The notes under the pieces are model-generated. The model was not told the origin of the DNA. It saw nothing but the letters and a program-made list of their open reading frames with translations, and searched no databases. Below are positions 11,741 to 23,610 of a stretch of DNA of 64,000 nucleotides, piece by piece (the stretch's first letter is position 1; every line of letters starts with the position of its first letter). This DNA comes from Combretum micranthum. Lineage: Eukaryota; Streptophyta; Magnoliopsida; Myrtales; Combretaceae. The DNA is taken from positions 496,001 through 560,000 of the forward strand of contig JAMXBD010000572.1 of NCBI GenBank assembly GCA_024138025.1. Direction: 5' to 3'. Both the position numbers and the translations under genes were made by a program.

Positions 11741-12000
11741 ATTGACGGAACAGAAAGAACTTATCAAGGAATTTGAAAGATTAAACTTGGAATTTTCAAT
11801 GCAAGGTTTGGAAGCTGAATTGGGAAACTAATTTTGGAACCTACTTTCAACGATTAAGGAAGCTCAGAAAGAAATGTTGAAATCAAGAGATTAAACAAGG
11901 AATATCCCAAGGAAAATACAAGGATTTTCATGTGGATGAAGAAGAGGTTAAGAATGAATAAAAGATTGTGTGTGCCACATGATGAAAACTTAAGGAAGGA

Positions 12001-13024
12001 ATTAATGCATGAAGCACATTATTCTGGATATTCTATACACCCAGGAAAACAAAGACATACCAAGAGCTAAAAGTGCATATTGGTGGAATGGATGAAAAAG
12101 GATATTGCAGAATTTGTTGCTAAATGTGATGTATGTCAAAGGATAAAAGCTGAACATCAAAAACCAGGTGGGTTGTTGAAACCATTACCAATACCTGAAT
12201 GGAAATGGGATCAGATTTCTATGGACTTTGTATGCTCATTACCTAGAACAAATACGGGTCATGATGCTGTTTGGGTTATTGTGGATAGACTCACAAAATC
12301 AGCTCATTTCTTGCCAATTAATATGACATATCCATTAGAAAAATTGGCACGAATATATTTGAAGGAGATTGCGAGATTGCATGGTGTACCTGTTAGCATA
12401 GTATCAGATCGAGATCCACGGTTTGTTTCCAGATTTTGGCAAGGATTACAAAAAGCTTTAGGAACCAAATTGAAATTTAGTACAGCTTATCATCCTCAAA
12501 CTGATGGAAAAACAGAAAGGACTATTTAGACACTGGAGGATATGTTGAGAGCATGTATTATGGAGCTCAAAGGAAATTGGGACCAACATTTACCACTAGT
12601 GGAATTTGCATACAATAACAGTTATCATTCAAGCATTGGGATGCTACCGTATGAAGCCTTATATGGCAGAAAATGTCGGTCATCATTATTCTAGGATAAC
12701 TTGGGGAAAATATTGGTTAGACTTGAATTGGTTCAGGAAACAATTGAGAAGGTTTCGATAATAAAGCAAAGAATGAAAGCAGCACAAGATAGACAAAAGA
12801 TTTAGGCAGACTTCAAAAGAAGAGAATTGGAGTTTAATGAAGGAGAACACGTATACTTAAAGATAAGTCCAATTAAAAGTCTTCATGGTAGACAAACAAA
12901 AGGAAAGTTAAGTCCTAGATATATTGGACCATTTGAAATATTGGAACGAGTTGGGAACCTGGCATATCGTCTTGCATTGCCATCCAATTTGTCTGGTATA
13001 CATAATGTTTTCCATGTATCGGTT
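12001..13024 (+). pseudogene. Integrase of Tekay-type element
   Basis: Inserts the cDNA into the host chromosome. The HHCC zinc domain begins LMHEAHYSGYSIHPG at 12004 and ends at [12 protein letters not shown] after a frameshift near 12060. The catalytic core is in one frame from 12080, with the Asp of SMDFVCSLP, the Asp of SDRDPRF and the Glu of DGKTERT, so the D-D-E triad is present. TAG stops interrupt the same frame at about 12527, 12691 and 12803. The C-terminal part has the GPF/Y-type block YIGPFEILERVG and the LPSNLSGIHNVFHVS sequence typical of chromoviruses. A deletion at 13023 breaks the link to the chromodomain. Confidence 0.9.
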
Positions 13025-13025
13025 T

Positions 13026-13255
13026 AAGGAAATATGTACCGGATCCAGATAAGATAGTTGAATTGAACCAATTGATTTGAAGGAAAATTTGACATATGAA
13101 AAGCATCCAGTTCGAATATTAGACTGGAAAGTGCAAGTTCTCAAGAATAAAGAAATTCATTATGTCAAAGTATTGTGAGATCTTCAAACAGAAGAGATTA
13201 CATGGGAATTAGAAGAGGAGATCAAGAAAAACTACCCACATTTGTTTGAGAATTC
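13026..13255 (+). pseudogene. C-terminal chromodomain remnant
   Basis: After the shift the text reads LRKYVPDPDKIVELN, then PVRILDWKVQVLK, HYVKVL, a TGA in place of the expected Trp codon, DLQTEEITWELEEEIKK and NYPHLF. This is the Tekay-type integrase tail with a chromodomain-like fold, which in chromoviruses is thought to direct insertion to particular chromatin. Two in-frame stops are present. The tail ends about 45 bases before the polypurine tract. Confidence 0.8.
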
Positions 13256-13290
13256 AGGTATGTATTCAAGCTTTGAGGACAAAGCTTATT

Positions 13291-13305
13291 TTAAGGGGGT
13301 GAGAA
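13291..13305 (+). other. Polypurine tract
   Basis: TTAAGGGGGTGAGAA lies directly before the 3' LTR and would prime plus-strand synthesis. Confidence 0.9.
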
Positions 13306-16300
13306 TGTAAACCTCGGAAATTTTCCATATTAGTATACGATCTTAAAAGAGATCATATGAACTAATTAATAGATTTAGATTCTAATGAAAATCTAAGAAT
13401 AGATCAATACCTGGAATTTAGTCAGATAAAGGATTTAGAAAGTGAATAAAGAATTTCTTTAACCCTAGTTGATACCAAAAACGAGATTTCGTATCTTGAA
13501 TGAATAATTCAAGATATGATTAAAAGAAAATCTAAATTTTAAACCCAAAACCTGATATACAAATAGATTTAAATAGAAAGATATAAATATAGAAATTAAA
13601 TGATTGTTTTTGAACTTAACAATGATTCGAGATTAGAACAACGAGTAGTAATGAGCTTAGATTTGAATTTAAACCCTAAATTCGAGATCCTAGTTAATAT
13701 TAATAACTACTAATAAGATTTCAACGGGTATCAAAACTAAAGATATGTATATAGTTTAGCTTTTGTGTCAAAAGCGATATTAAGTAATAAATTAGCTACA
13801 CCTACAGACAGAAAACGATAATCTAAAGATGAACCGTTAGGATTATAAATACACAACGAAAACATAAACTGATGAATAACTCAAGATCTAAATTTCAAAT
13901 AAATAATCGAATCACGCTATTGTTCTAATTCAAGTTTTCTTAAGCTATTGAAGCCTAAAATAAAAATTGACCTAATGAGTTCAGGAATCTTTAATCGCGG
14001 GAGATAAAATTATACGAATAATTAATCGCGTTTATATAAAACTCAAATTTGTATTATTTGATAAACTAAGTGTTTTGTATAACCCTATAAACATGTTTTT
14101 ATACAAAAACTCTCAAACATTAGCTAATTTGCACCCGTATAACTTGTGAAATTATCCTAAAAATAAATTAAAATAATTAACTAATATATAAAATATATGT
14201 TTTTCGGCTGCAAATTCGGTGGGAAAGCTACGGGAGGAAGAGAGTCGGATCGATCAAATATTTCACCAAATTTGTCAACAAAAGCAACCTAATGACCGAT
14301 TAATCAATGCCAACTCAACCTAGCATTAAATAACATGAAAACAATAGCCACATGGGAACAAATTCGGAGGACAATCGGAAGGGAAATGCAGCCGTAACTT
14401 CATCCTTCATTCTTCTATATGTATATGTTCAAAGCTCATAATGAGGAAACAAACAATCCTCTTTATTTCCCAAATTTTCCAAAATGAATCCACTCCTCCA
14501 TAGCCACCAAAACGAACTGAAAACTGAAAACAGAAAACAAACAAACCAAAACATTCAAATACGATTCAAGAGAAAAACAATACTGAAAACCCTTGGATAC
14601 GAGTTCAAAGGTAAGTTGATGAAGTTCAAATGATTTTCTTTCAAATCTAAGCATTATAACTGACTTCTAATAATCATAGGAACGTAATAAACACAACTTC
14701 AAGCTTCGAGTTTCATCGGACAAGCTCAACCGAGGTAAAAATCCGAAACCCTAGTTTTGCTTCCATAAGATCGAGAACTAAGATTATATGTATGTAGAAG
14801 TGTTAAGAGTTGTTGTATGACTATATATAAGATATAGGAACACTTACAAATGGTTTAGTAATGTTTTTAACGTGGAAAATTTAACAAAATTGAATCGAAT
14901 CATCGAGAAAGGATGAACAGTGCGTTAAAGCTGGCAGTGTAATCGTTAAATGCCGACAGCTTACATGGATAGGCCAGTGGTGTAGGGACGGCTTACACTG
15001 AACAGAGGCTACATAAAATTTATTTTCACGTAAAAGATGAGCGTAGGCCAGCTACTTGGAGATATACGCCGACGGCTTAAGACCGGCGTACTTTGAAAGC
15101 CGACAGCTTTCGAAGCCGGTGCACCTAATATGAAATGCTTTTCAAAACAAAGTCTACACCGACACCTGGGTTTCAAAGCCAGCGGCTTTGAGCCGACATA
15201 CACCTATGAATCTTCTATGATAGCTTGTTTTGAAACAAATAGAATATATATATATACACACACAATAAACCTACTGCATATTATATATATATATATATTG
15301 ATATAGAATCTATTAAATAGATAAGTAAATACAAGTATTCAAGCATATTTAGATTAATATCTAATAATTCTTAAAATCTTTAGAATTAAGAGAAAATATT
15401 AGTGTTAATAAAAGTTATAAATAATCAAATATTTGTTCTAAATAGATAAAACAAGTAAGAATGGAAATTGAAATAAGCTAAATTTTTTATTAATGTGACT
15501 TCTAAAAAATAACAAAATAATGATACGAGATAAAATAGGAGAAAATAGACAACACTAAGAAATAATAAATAGAGATAATTTTCTATTGAGATCAATATAG
15601 AATAACATAGAATTAGTATTAGTCACTACAAAACTTAATAAATATCAAATTTAAGACACTAGTCACATATAGAATTTGGTTATATAACCTATAATATATT
15701 GATGAATACTTTATTCATCTTAATAGGTGATTTTGATATACTAGAGGATCTATCAGCAGATTATTACGACTGAGTCAGTATGAGCAGGTGAGTAATTCAG
15801 TCATATTGTACTGTTTGTGCTTGTAAATAGCTGAATATGTAATGCAAAGATAATCAAACGATTGTTTGCTGAAAGTATGTGGTGATCTGATTGTAAGATT
15901 GATAAAATATCCTTACAAAAGTGATAATGCAATGATTTGATGTTGTGAAGTAGTATGATGATGATTGTGTGTAATGTATGATCACCATAAAATTGAATAA
16001 GAATTATTGACTTAAAGAAATAATATGATCATGCATTGCACGAATTGCATTGTTGCATATATATTGGGATGACAGCCTGCTACGTATTAATATTTCGATT
16101 CTCTGTTAGTGCTTGGTTATTCTAATGTGTTAGTTCTTCCAAGGCTTTCTTGTTCTACTGGAACTAAGTGGCACCGAAGAACGCCACCCGTAGTATCGCT
16201 TTGAAATGATTAATACTTAGGGAGTTTCTAAGGTGAATGCAGGAGATGGTCAGTTTAATTGATTATATTCAAAGTGATAATCCTAAAACGAGAAATCGTA

Positions 16301-16889
16301 GATTCTCCTATGTACTTAGTCTTTCCTGGGCAGGTGGGTCATGGAGTAATGGTTCTTCAACCCTTAAAAAGAGGGTGTAAATCTTTTTCCTGTTTGGGTT
16401 CTAGATCGTCCAAGCTTGTATCTATGCATATGATTGAGTGTTTACATTGCATATGATTTGCTAATAACTTGTGTGATGTATGATATGTCTTGTTATTCAC
16501 TGAGCTGTGTTTTCGCTCATACTCCAACAATCGTTTCAGGTTTACTTTACGACTCTGGTTAGTCACTTCCAAGAGTATGGCTCTGGTAAGAGCTTAGGAG
16601 CTGGAAGTTTATGGTTATCTTTGGGAATAATGGTTATGTTTTCTTAGATTAGTTTAGTTAATGTTATTGTATCAGTTGTAAACTCTAGGAAGATAACTGA
16701 TTTGTAATAGTTCTGTAATATTTTATAGAAGTTATTTACCAGTTTAATTCTTACATGTATTTATCATTTCTTATCAAGCAACTAAAAGATCCTGTTGTTT
16801 TGAAAACCTATCATTCTTTGAAGGTCATCTAGTAATAGTACTCAAGTGTGATTTGTTTACTACTACTAGGGTACCCTTAAGGCGTGACA
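13306..16889 (+). repeat. 3' LTR of Tekay-type element
   Basis: It begins TGTAAACCTCGG and ends AAGGCGTGACA, followed by the target duplication TTTAG. It matches 3460-7041 along its whole length with scattered substitutions and small indels; for example the TA run at about 5394 is longer in the 5' copy. Its GC word array lies at 14928-15203. Confidence 0.93.
14928..15203 (+). promoter_or_regulatory. GC word array in 3' LTR
   Basis: The counterpart of 5076-5353. Several words have decayed relative to the 5' copy: AAAGCCAGCGGCTTT here for AAAGCCGGCGGCTTT there, GGCCAGTGGTGTAGG for GGCCGCCGGTGTAGG, and AGCCGACATACACC for AGCCAGCGTACACC. Most changes are at CpG or C/T positions. Confidence 0.65.
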
Positions 16890-18170
16890 TTTAGCAAGCA
16901 TATAATCTTTGCAACACAGAGTGAAAGCATATGGTATCTACTATTCCCCTAGAGTTTCTCCATTTTTATTATAAGTCTTATTTAATTTGGTGCTTTTGCA
17001 TTCATTTTCTTTTTGTTCATACAAGCACTTATTCTCTCTCTTTTTTTTCTTAAAGTTCAAGCATTGAACTTTTGCCTTTCCTTTCTTCTAGTTATAGTGA
17101 GTTCATTTAGTCGGTACATGCCAAGCTTATCATCCAAGCGACTAGGTTTTAAAGGGCCCCTACGAACTTTTTCTCACTCTAAAATTCAAGTTTAGATGCT
17201 CTTGACTCAATTACCCGAGTCAGTGATGTAAAGGTCATGCTTGTTTCTTTCTTTTCTTTTGAATGCTATAATAAAATTAAGATTTTCTTTTATAGAGGAT
17301 CACTAAGTAAAGAGTTTCTTCTACCTCTTTCAATAAGTGTTGAAAAGTTATCAAAATAACTCAAAAGATTATGTACAAGTTAAATTTTTCCTAGAAGTAG
17401 ACTTGCTTATTTTTCACTTAAGGACTGGACCTACTCTCAAACTTCCAATTCTAAAGCTAAATACAAGGTAAGTTTATTCCTTAAACATTTCACTACTAAA
17501 TTTCAATTAAGTATTCTAATCACAACAATAGGTATGTAAGGCATCTAAGCAAGTCAATTTCATATTTTTATAGATTTACAGATTCTATCAACAATTTTTT
17601 GCACAATCTCCAGATTTCATAAAAAATGAAAAAAAAACTTTGCCTAAAATTGCCATATAATGATTTAGGCCAAATAGTTCAAAGTATGGGTATAACACAA
17701 TTGAAGTTCAGATGTCATAGATAAAAATTCATATCAACAATTTAAACATCAACAGTCATACTCAACTCCACCCTCCACATCTCATTATCCCTTCCCCATG
17801 CTTAAATTGAACAGTGAGATACTGTTCCTAATTTAGCTCAAAACAGGAAAGAATAAAAATAAAAGAAAAAATGAATAACAATACTTCATCGGTTTTGAAA
17901 AATTGATGCACTTTGAGTTCCAATCAGTATAGCAATAGAGAAGCTATCAATGGTGTCCACCTTGAAAGTTTATCCTTTTGTTGTATACAATTATGCTCTT
18001 TAGTTCCTGATTTTCTCTTATCTGCACAAATAGGGAAAAAACATATCAAGGAAGCATAAAAGACAAAATAATATATATATATATATATTTACAAGGGAAA
18101 AGAAAATGGTGGGTTGTCTCCCACTCAGTGATTATTTTATAGTCTCAACCTGACTTTTTGACTTTCTTCT
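16890..18170 (-). mobile_element. Athila-like 3' untranslated region, right half
   Basis: Continues the segment cut at 3459. On the minus strand it carries, from right to left, the phrase GGGTTGTCTCCCAC in inverse (minus GTGGGAGACAACCC, 18110-18125), a CAGTGAG...CTGTTC phrase near 17815-17835, and the block near 17040-17170 that matches 59460-59560 in inverse. The large Athila has the same landmarks after its integrase (55950), after its 3' ORF (58856) and in its tail. The 3' ORF itself is absent here. A (TA)n run sits at about 18070-18088. No coding sequence recognised. Confidence 0.7.
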
Positions 18171-18662
18171 TCAAGGAGAATCAAAATCACTAAGCTTCTT
18201 ATCCTCATCCTTCCTTTTCTTATAATGTTTTACTCTTGAATTTTCATGTGATGTGTCAGCCTTGGTGGATTTAGGGTTCTTTTTCCATGTCTTCATGATA
18301 TTGACATTTAATTCTCTATTTCCAACCCTTAACACCATTTTGCTATTCTTAACATCAGTCACAGCTCCAACAGTGGCCATGAATGGGCACCCAAGGATAA
18401 AAGGAATTTATGGATCTTTTTCCATATCTAGTATAACAAAGTTCACTAGAAATATGAAGTTGTCCACTTTAAATAGCACCTCCTCATTCATCCCTCTAGG
18501 TCTTTTAATAGAGCGATTAGCCAATTGTATTGTCGTCTCAATTTTCTTAATCGCATCCCTTAATTTTAATTTCTTAGCCATAGAGAAAGGTATCAAATTA
18601 ATACTTTCACCTAGATCACAAAATGCATTCTTCCATTGACTATCTCCTATGATGCAATCCAA
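18171..18662 (-). pseudogene. Athila-like protease, last coding domain of a reduced element
   Basis: Reads leftwards. The frame has AFCDLGESINLIPFSMAKKL at the active-site position. The usual Asp-Ser-Gly is Asp-Leu-Gly here. It continues with TTIQLANRSIKRPRG, KVDNFIFLVNFVILDMEKDP, a TAA at 18408-18410, and in the same frame PFILGCPFMATVGAV and KMVLRVGNRELNVNIM. It matches the protease of the 16-kb Athila (48916-49563) block by block. After a Lys-rich tail (HYKKRKDEDKKLSDFDSP) the frame ends and 3' untranslated text follows, with no reverse transcriptase or integrase. The altered active site suggests the protease is inactive. Confidence 0.8.
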
Positions 18663-18798
18663 AGTGAATTTCTAGATCATTCAATTTAAGGGGAAGTGTA
18701 TCCTTTAATGCTTCTGTTCATGCTTGAGTCAACATGACTGTCTCTCTCCGATTCATCTTTCTTTTCTTGCTCATTACTTCTTTTAAAGAGCGCCTATA

Positions 18799-19245
18799 TT
18801 AAGGTGATTCTTCTAAGATATCATCTAAGGTAATATTGAGTTCCACCTTCATAAACACATCTAGAAATTTCTCATATGTCTTATCATCTTTCTTCTTTCT
18901 TGATCGACTTAGAGAAGGAATTGATGGCACATTTGATCTAACAATAGGCTCAGTGACTATAGGAGTGTGCTTCTGTTGTACCATATCTTCCAATTGCTGT
19001 GATATAGAAGTTAAAGTTACTTCTTTCTCAACCTGCTTGTTTGTATCTGCATTAGTCACATCTACTGGCTCAATTGGGGTAGAAGGTTTCATAAAACTTT
19101 CAATCTGCTTTCTTAACTTCTCAAGCCCTTCTATGGTCAGGTCTGCAAGCTTTTCTATAGCTAATTCCCAAACTGGCTTTTCTCCATTTCCTTTAACCTC
19201 ATTTGCCACTAAAGAAGTGCTCTCCAAACTTTCTTCCTTGGACAC
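18799..19245 (-). pseudogene. Athila-like gag C-terminal / linker segment
   Basis: About 148 codons upstream of the protease, in a different frame. The C-terminal part (KTYEKFLDVFMKVELNITLDDILEESP) aligns with FSKFLDVFKKLHINIPFLEV of the large Athila, which links gag to protease. The N-terminal part is acidic and low in complexity, with a basic SRSRKKKDD patch. No catalytic function; it is part of the gag-pro polyprotein. Its antisense frame is open by chance. Confidence 0.7.
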
Positions 19246-19563
19246 AACTTTTTCTCCTTTCTCTTCTTCTTGCCTTTGATTGACAATTGGGGTGTCTTTT
19301 TGGTTTCCATCACTAGAGTGCTCCTAATCTTCACTTGAATTAACAAGTTTAAATATAGATGAAACAAATTTAGTCAAACCGGTTACCTAAGTCTCCAACT
19401 TGTCAATAATAGCTTGTTTCTTCTCAAATTTTTCTTTCCATTTATGTTCTAAACCCTTCACAATCTCTTCAATACTTTCCTCTTTACCTGGATCTAAGAT
19501 TGTAGGGATAGGAGAAGAATTAATAACAATCTATTGTCTTGGAGTCTCACAAGTGTGGTGATA

Positions 19564-19925
19564 TTATTGAGTTGCCATACTAAAATCAAATTTTGACCTA
19601 CCACCTTGACATTGAGAGCTTTCATGTAATCCGTTACACCACATACAAACTACTGGAGAAGAAATATATGAATCGGTGTTCTGGCTTTCTATCAATTCTT
19701 CAATCAATCCAATTGTCATTTCTACTGACATTTCTGTAAACTGCACTCTGGCAACTGACTCTATCATCATATTATCATGGGCTTCCAATCCCCTAATGAA
19801 TATAAACAATTGAGTCCAAGAAATTGACTCGTGATAAGGGCATTGTCACATCAAATTATGGTATCTTCCCCAAGCACTTGATAAAGGCTCTCCATTATAC
19901 TACTTAAATGATAATAACTGTGATT
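19564..19925 (-). pseudogene. gag: Athila-like gag, C-terminal half with zinc knuckle
   Basis: Minus-strand text reads GEPLSSAWGRYHNLM, a stop, then LFIFIRGLEAHDNMMIESVA and a knuckle CMWCNGLHESSQC (C-X2-C-X4-H-X4-C) before a stop near 19564. The 'amount of WERY plus HH' block matches the gag core of the large Athila (LYDAWERFKEAVRKCPHHGL). Upstream (19926-20157) gag cannot be followed, so the N-terminal half is missing or too decayed. The ORF at 19932-20213 on the other strand is not supported. Confidence 0.75.
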
Positions 19926-20157
19926 TGAGCTATGGAGTACAACAAAATGGAAGACTGGTGCTTTTTGATCACTCATATCCTTCATGCACTTGCAAAGAGA
20001 AAAAGAAAAGCAAGCAGACATGTACAAATATATAAAAGACTAGAATTTACAGATAAAAAAGAAAGAAATTTTTTTTATATTCTGCATTTTTTAAAAGATT
20101 ATTTTAATGAAAGGCCTAATCTACAAAAGTCCCAAAAATTGAGGGTAACACCATTTA

Positions 20158-20175
20158 GTCTCTGGCAACAACGCA
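20158..20175 (-). other. Degenerate tRNA-Asp-type primer-binding site
   Basis: Minus strand reads TGCGTTGTTGCCAGAGAC, a decayed version of TGGCGCCGTTGCCGGGGA found at 47140-47157 of the large Athila. The LTR-proximal text matches too: AGCACAATAAGTTTTTT here versus AGCACATCAAGTTTTCT there. Confidence 0.7.
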
Positions 20176-20183
20176 AAAAAACT

Positions 20184-20308
20184 TATTGTGCTTTTTCTAT
20201 ATATGCTTTTTAAAACTCTTTTTAGTCTCTATATAAATTCCTTTAAATGCGCAGACATTTACCGGCTAGTGTACCCGGTACGTGTGCAGTAATAAAATTT
20301 CGGTGAAT
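20184..20308 (-). repeat. 5' LTR remnant of the Athila-like element
   Basis: The U5-side end of the 5' LTR, read on the minus strand. It ends ...AGCACAATA next to the primer site and is cut at 20308/20309 by the start of a chromovirus LTR. The phrase ACACGTACCGGGTACACTAG near 20270 may be a remnant of a further word array. The distal LTR is not in the window. Confidence 0.55.
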
Positions 20309-22642
20309 GTCACACCTCTAAGGGTACCCTAGACATGACAGTCTGCCATATATGGTATTAAAACTTAAGAATGACTTCCCGAAGTCATACAAAAGCTTTA
20401 ACACCATATGTAAGGCATCTATCACAATAATAGAAGACTCTGGTGGGATGTGTAGTTCGAGATAGTAAATATAGCATATAAGAAATATAGATGACTATCT
20501 AACTTCAATATTATAGAAATATAGTTCTTACATTATCTTAGGGACATTCTCCCGATAAATCTCCAAAGAGCAAAATATCACTTAGTCTTGCACATAAAGA
20601 AACATTACTAGAACTAAAAAAATATTAAAGGAAATCTATCCTAAGATCTTCAAAAAGATTCTCAAAAGCTTCCTAAAACATAATTCCACTTGGGTTTATG
20701 AAGTCCTCAGGCAAAAAGGACATTGATCCTGTGTCAATAAAAGTCTATTGGGGTATAAACACAACTAGCTTAGTGAGAATATTCGGTGGTTAGGTGTTTT
20801 AGGCTTTTTAAAACCATTCTTTGAAATCTAACTTATATAGTTTATTTTAGGCTCTTACTCGGCCATCTGAAAATAGTTCTTTCCGACTCTTATTCGCCCA
20901 TCCTTAAATAGTTCTTTCATGCTCCTATTCGCCCATCTTGCAAACTCACAGTTTCTTACAAACCCCACTACTATGCTCTTATCCCGTCGAGTATAGTAGC
21001 TAATGAAATGAGACTAACTACATGTTATGCATGAATCACTTAATATAACTCAAAATATGTAGTTAAGGTAATTTAAAAGTGATCATAGAATTGCAGACAC
21101 TCTAGCATAATAATAATAAAATGCAATTTAATTAACAACAATTCATGTCTTGGTATGATTAGTATTCTTTCAACCAATGTTATCATGCATAATTTATTTT
21201 CATCTTTTCCTACTTCTAGTGCCTCTAGCTACAAGTACAAACAAGTATGTAAAAGTAGGAGATAAACTCACTCGGTCATCCTTGTTAAAATCCTTACTCG
21301 TAATAGTCTTCTAATATGGATCCTCCTAAGCTTCGTTACCTAAACAAAAAAAATATCCAAAATGAGTATTTCGTGGAATTTCTACTTGAACTTTCTAACT
21401 CTATTCTAGTATTTGCGTCGAAATTCAGATAGAAGGAAATTCCAACTTAAAATGGCCATAACTTGCTCATTTTAACTCGAAATTTCGCATATTACATACC
21501 ATTTTCCACCTACTAGAAAAGATCTATCTATTTCTAAGGTTATTTTTGTCATAAAAATCCATTTGGGTTGCAAAACACCATGGCACAAATTAATTACGAA
21601 TTTTCTAGCTTAAAAAAATGATTTTCCAAACTTTTCTTTACTAAAAAATCCTTAAACAAATACATGGATATTTGTATAGTTGAAAAATCTTTTCAATATA
21701 TATATATACTTATATTGACTGCATGATTTTTGTAGTATTGTCTCAACATTGATTCTTCACAAAACAATTTGTCCTTAAGAGTTTTTAAAAGATGAAAACT
21801 TTGAAAATCTTTCCTTTTTAAATTGTTAAAAGGAAAATTAAAAAAAATCCTAGGGTAGTTATAAGTGAATGTTTTTCTATTGTAATTTCATTTCCTAACT
21901 TTTTCAAAAGTAAATTAATTTTAAAAATTTGGTTCTTTAAGTTATCTATCAACTTCATTTCTAGTGATTGAAAAATAAGTTTTTCAAAATTTTCCTTACG
22001 TTGTTGGTATGGTTTAATATTTGGAGTTGTATTAAATATATGTTTTCCTTTCATTTTTTTTTTTATACTCTTCCACTTCTTTAGAAAATAAGTTTATCCT
22101 TTTAAAACTTCACTTTTCTTGGCAAATTTTATTTCTTTAAGTTGGTTCCTAAAATAGCAAATTGATTTACCTTGATTTGAAAAGCTTGTTTTATTCTTAA
22201 TATTTGTCAAGTGGTGGCATAATCCTTTTAAAGAAGAGCTTTCATAATAAAGAATTATCAACATTAGAACTTAGGAAAAACTTCATTCTAACTTTGGAAA
22301 GAGAATGACAATATTAGGAATTGAGTTTTGTAGAAACTTACTTAGTATGTGATTTTCAAAGTCTATGGTGACATATTTAAGTTTTATAAAAGATGTGGTT
22401 GGATTAAATCTTAAGTTTAATGCGAAAATGTATATTTTTATAGAGTATTTATTTTTTATTTATAAAAGAACTGAGTTCCTTTTATTATTTGAAGAAATCT
22501 TTATTACTAATTCTTTTAAAATTTATGATTAGCTTATCTATGCTTTTGAAAAGAATTTATTAAAAATAATACTTAGATCTCTTGTTGAAAAATCCTTTGT
22601 TAAGAAATTTAGCTTACCATTCTTTATTTAAGAAAGAATCCA
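20309..22642 (-). mobile_element. Truncated long LTR of a Tekay-type chromovirus
   Basis: Left end TGTCACACCTCTAAGGG is the inverse of a chromovirus LTR 3' end. Blocks in the same order as in the solo LTR at 50746-54160 include TCTTAGGGACATTCTCCCG (compare TCTAAGGGGCATTCCCCCG), AAACTCACTCGGTCAT and GGCCATAACTTGCTCATTT. The later part resembles 1-800. It stops at a T14 run at 22643-22656, so about 1.1 kb is missing on the right. It interrupts the 5' LTR of the Athila-like element. Non-coding. Confidence 0.75.
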
Positions 22643-22672
22643 TTTTTTTTTTTTTTAAGACAACAACATCAA

Positions 22673-23400
22673 GACGTTAGAAGACCTGTTGAGGGCATGC
22701 ATGTTGGATTTCAAAAGAAGTTGGGATAAGCATTTGCCATTAATAGAATTTGCTTACAACAACAATTATTAAGCGTCGATTGGCATGCCTCCGTATGAAG
22801 CGCTTTATGGCAAGAAATGTAGATCACCTATTCATTGGGATAAAGTGGGGTAAAGACAGTTATTGGGACCAGAATTGGTTCAGGATGCAGTTGACAAGGT
22901 CAATTTGACTAGACAAAGACTACAAGCTACTCAAAGTCGACAAAAGAGCTATGCAGATAAACAAAGAAGACCCTTGGAATTTCAAGTGGGTGAGCATGTT
23001 TTGCTAAGATATCACCAACAAAGAGAAGATTTGGATTGAAAGGGAAGTTGAATCTTCGATATATGGGACCATAAGAGATCCTAGAGAGAATAAGTGACAT
23101 GGCTTACAGATTGGCTTTACCGCTTGATTTGGAGGGGGTGCATAATGTGTTCCACGTATCCATGCTCAGGAAGTATGTTAGAGAATCGGATGAGATAGTA
23201 GCTCTGGAACCGCTTGAAGTACAGTCGAATCTTACAACAGTTGAAAAGTCAATAAAGATTGTAGATACTAAAGAGAAGACTTTGAGAAGCAAAGTGATCA
23301 GATATGAGAGTACAATGGACGAATCAGACAAAGCGTGAAGCAACTTGAGAGTTGGAGGAGGACATGAGATCTAGATATCCCGAGCTTTTCCTATAATCCA
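22673..23400 (+). pseudogene. Integrase C-terminus and chromodomain of a second chromovirus
   Basis: The text starts abruptly after the T-run with [17 protein letters not shown], then [61 protein letters not shown], and from 23099 MAYRLALPLDLEGVHNVFHV and SMLRKYV. The tail KIVDTKEKTLRSKVI, then TWELEEDMRS-type text in a shifted frame ending RYPELF, is a chromodomain-type tail. Several stops and shifts are present. The catalytic triad is upstream and missing. It is followed by a polypurine tract and LTR, so this is the 3' end of an element distinct from the 13.4-kb one. Confidence 0.85.
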
Positions 23401-23430
23401 AGTGAACTTTTGAGGATGAAAGTTCTTTTA

Positions 23431-23443
23431 AGGAGGGAAGAGA
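23431..23443 (+). other. Polypurine tract of second chromovirus
   Basis: AGGAGGGAAGAGA lies immediately before the LTR that starts TGTAACACAC. Confidence 0.85.
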
Positions 23444-23610
23444 TGTAACACACAGAAAAATAAGATAAAATGAATATAAATTGGTCATGATATATATATA
23501 TATATATATATAAGCCTATACCAAAGCCACAAAACAAGCTAAGTTTGGTTAATTTTGTTTTGGAAAAGAATTGTGAAAATTTGGAACTTCTGCAATTTTC
23601 TACAGATGCA

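Larger units (their letters stand above)
3460..16889 (+). mobile_element. Complete, decayed Tekay/Del-type Ty3/gypsy chromovirus
   Basis: A 13.43-kb LTR retrotransposon bounded by LTRs of 3582 and 3584 bases and by the 5-bp target duplication TTTAG. Internal order is PBS (tRNA-iMet type), an extra decayed ORF, gag with three zinc knuckles, protease, reverse transcriptase, RNase H, integrase with DDE residues, and a C-terminal chromodomain remnant, then the polypurine tract. The domain order, chromodomain and very long LTRs fit the Tekay/Del clade of chromoviruses. All domains carry stops or frameshifts, so it is not autonomous now. The LTRs differ by scattered, mostly transition changes and small indels, so insertion is not recent. 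It sits inside the minus-strand Athila-like element and is therefore younger than that element. Confidence 0.93.

Noticed and set aside
19932..20213. Plus-strand frame of 93 codons antisense to the Athila-like leader
   Set aside because: Its composition is AT-driven, and it overlaps the minus-strand gag end and primer site, which are better supported.
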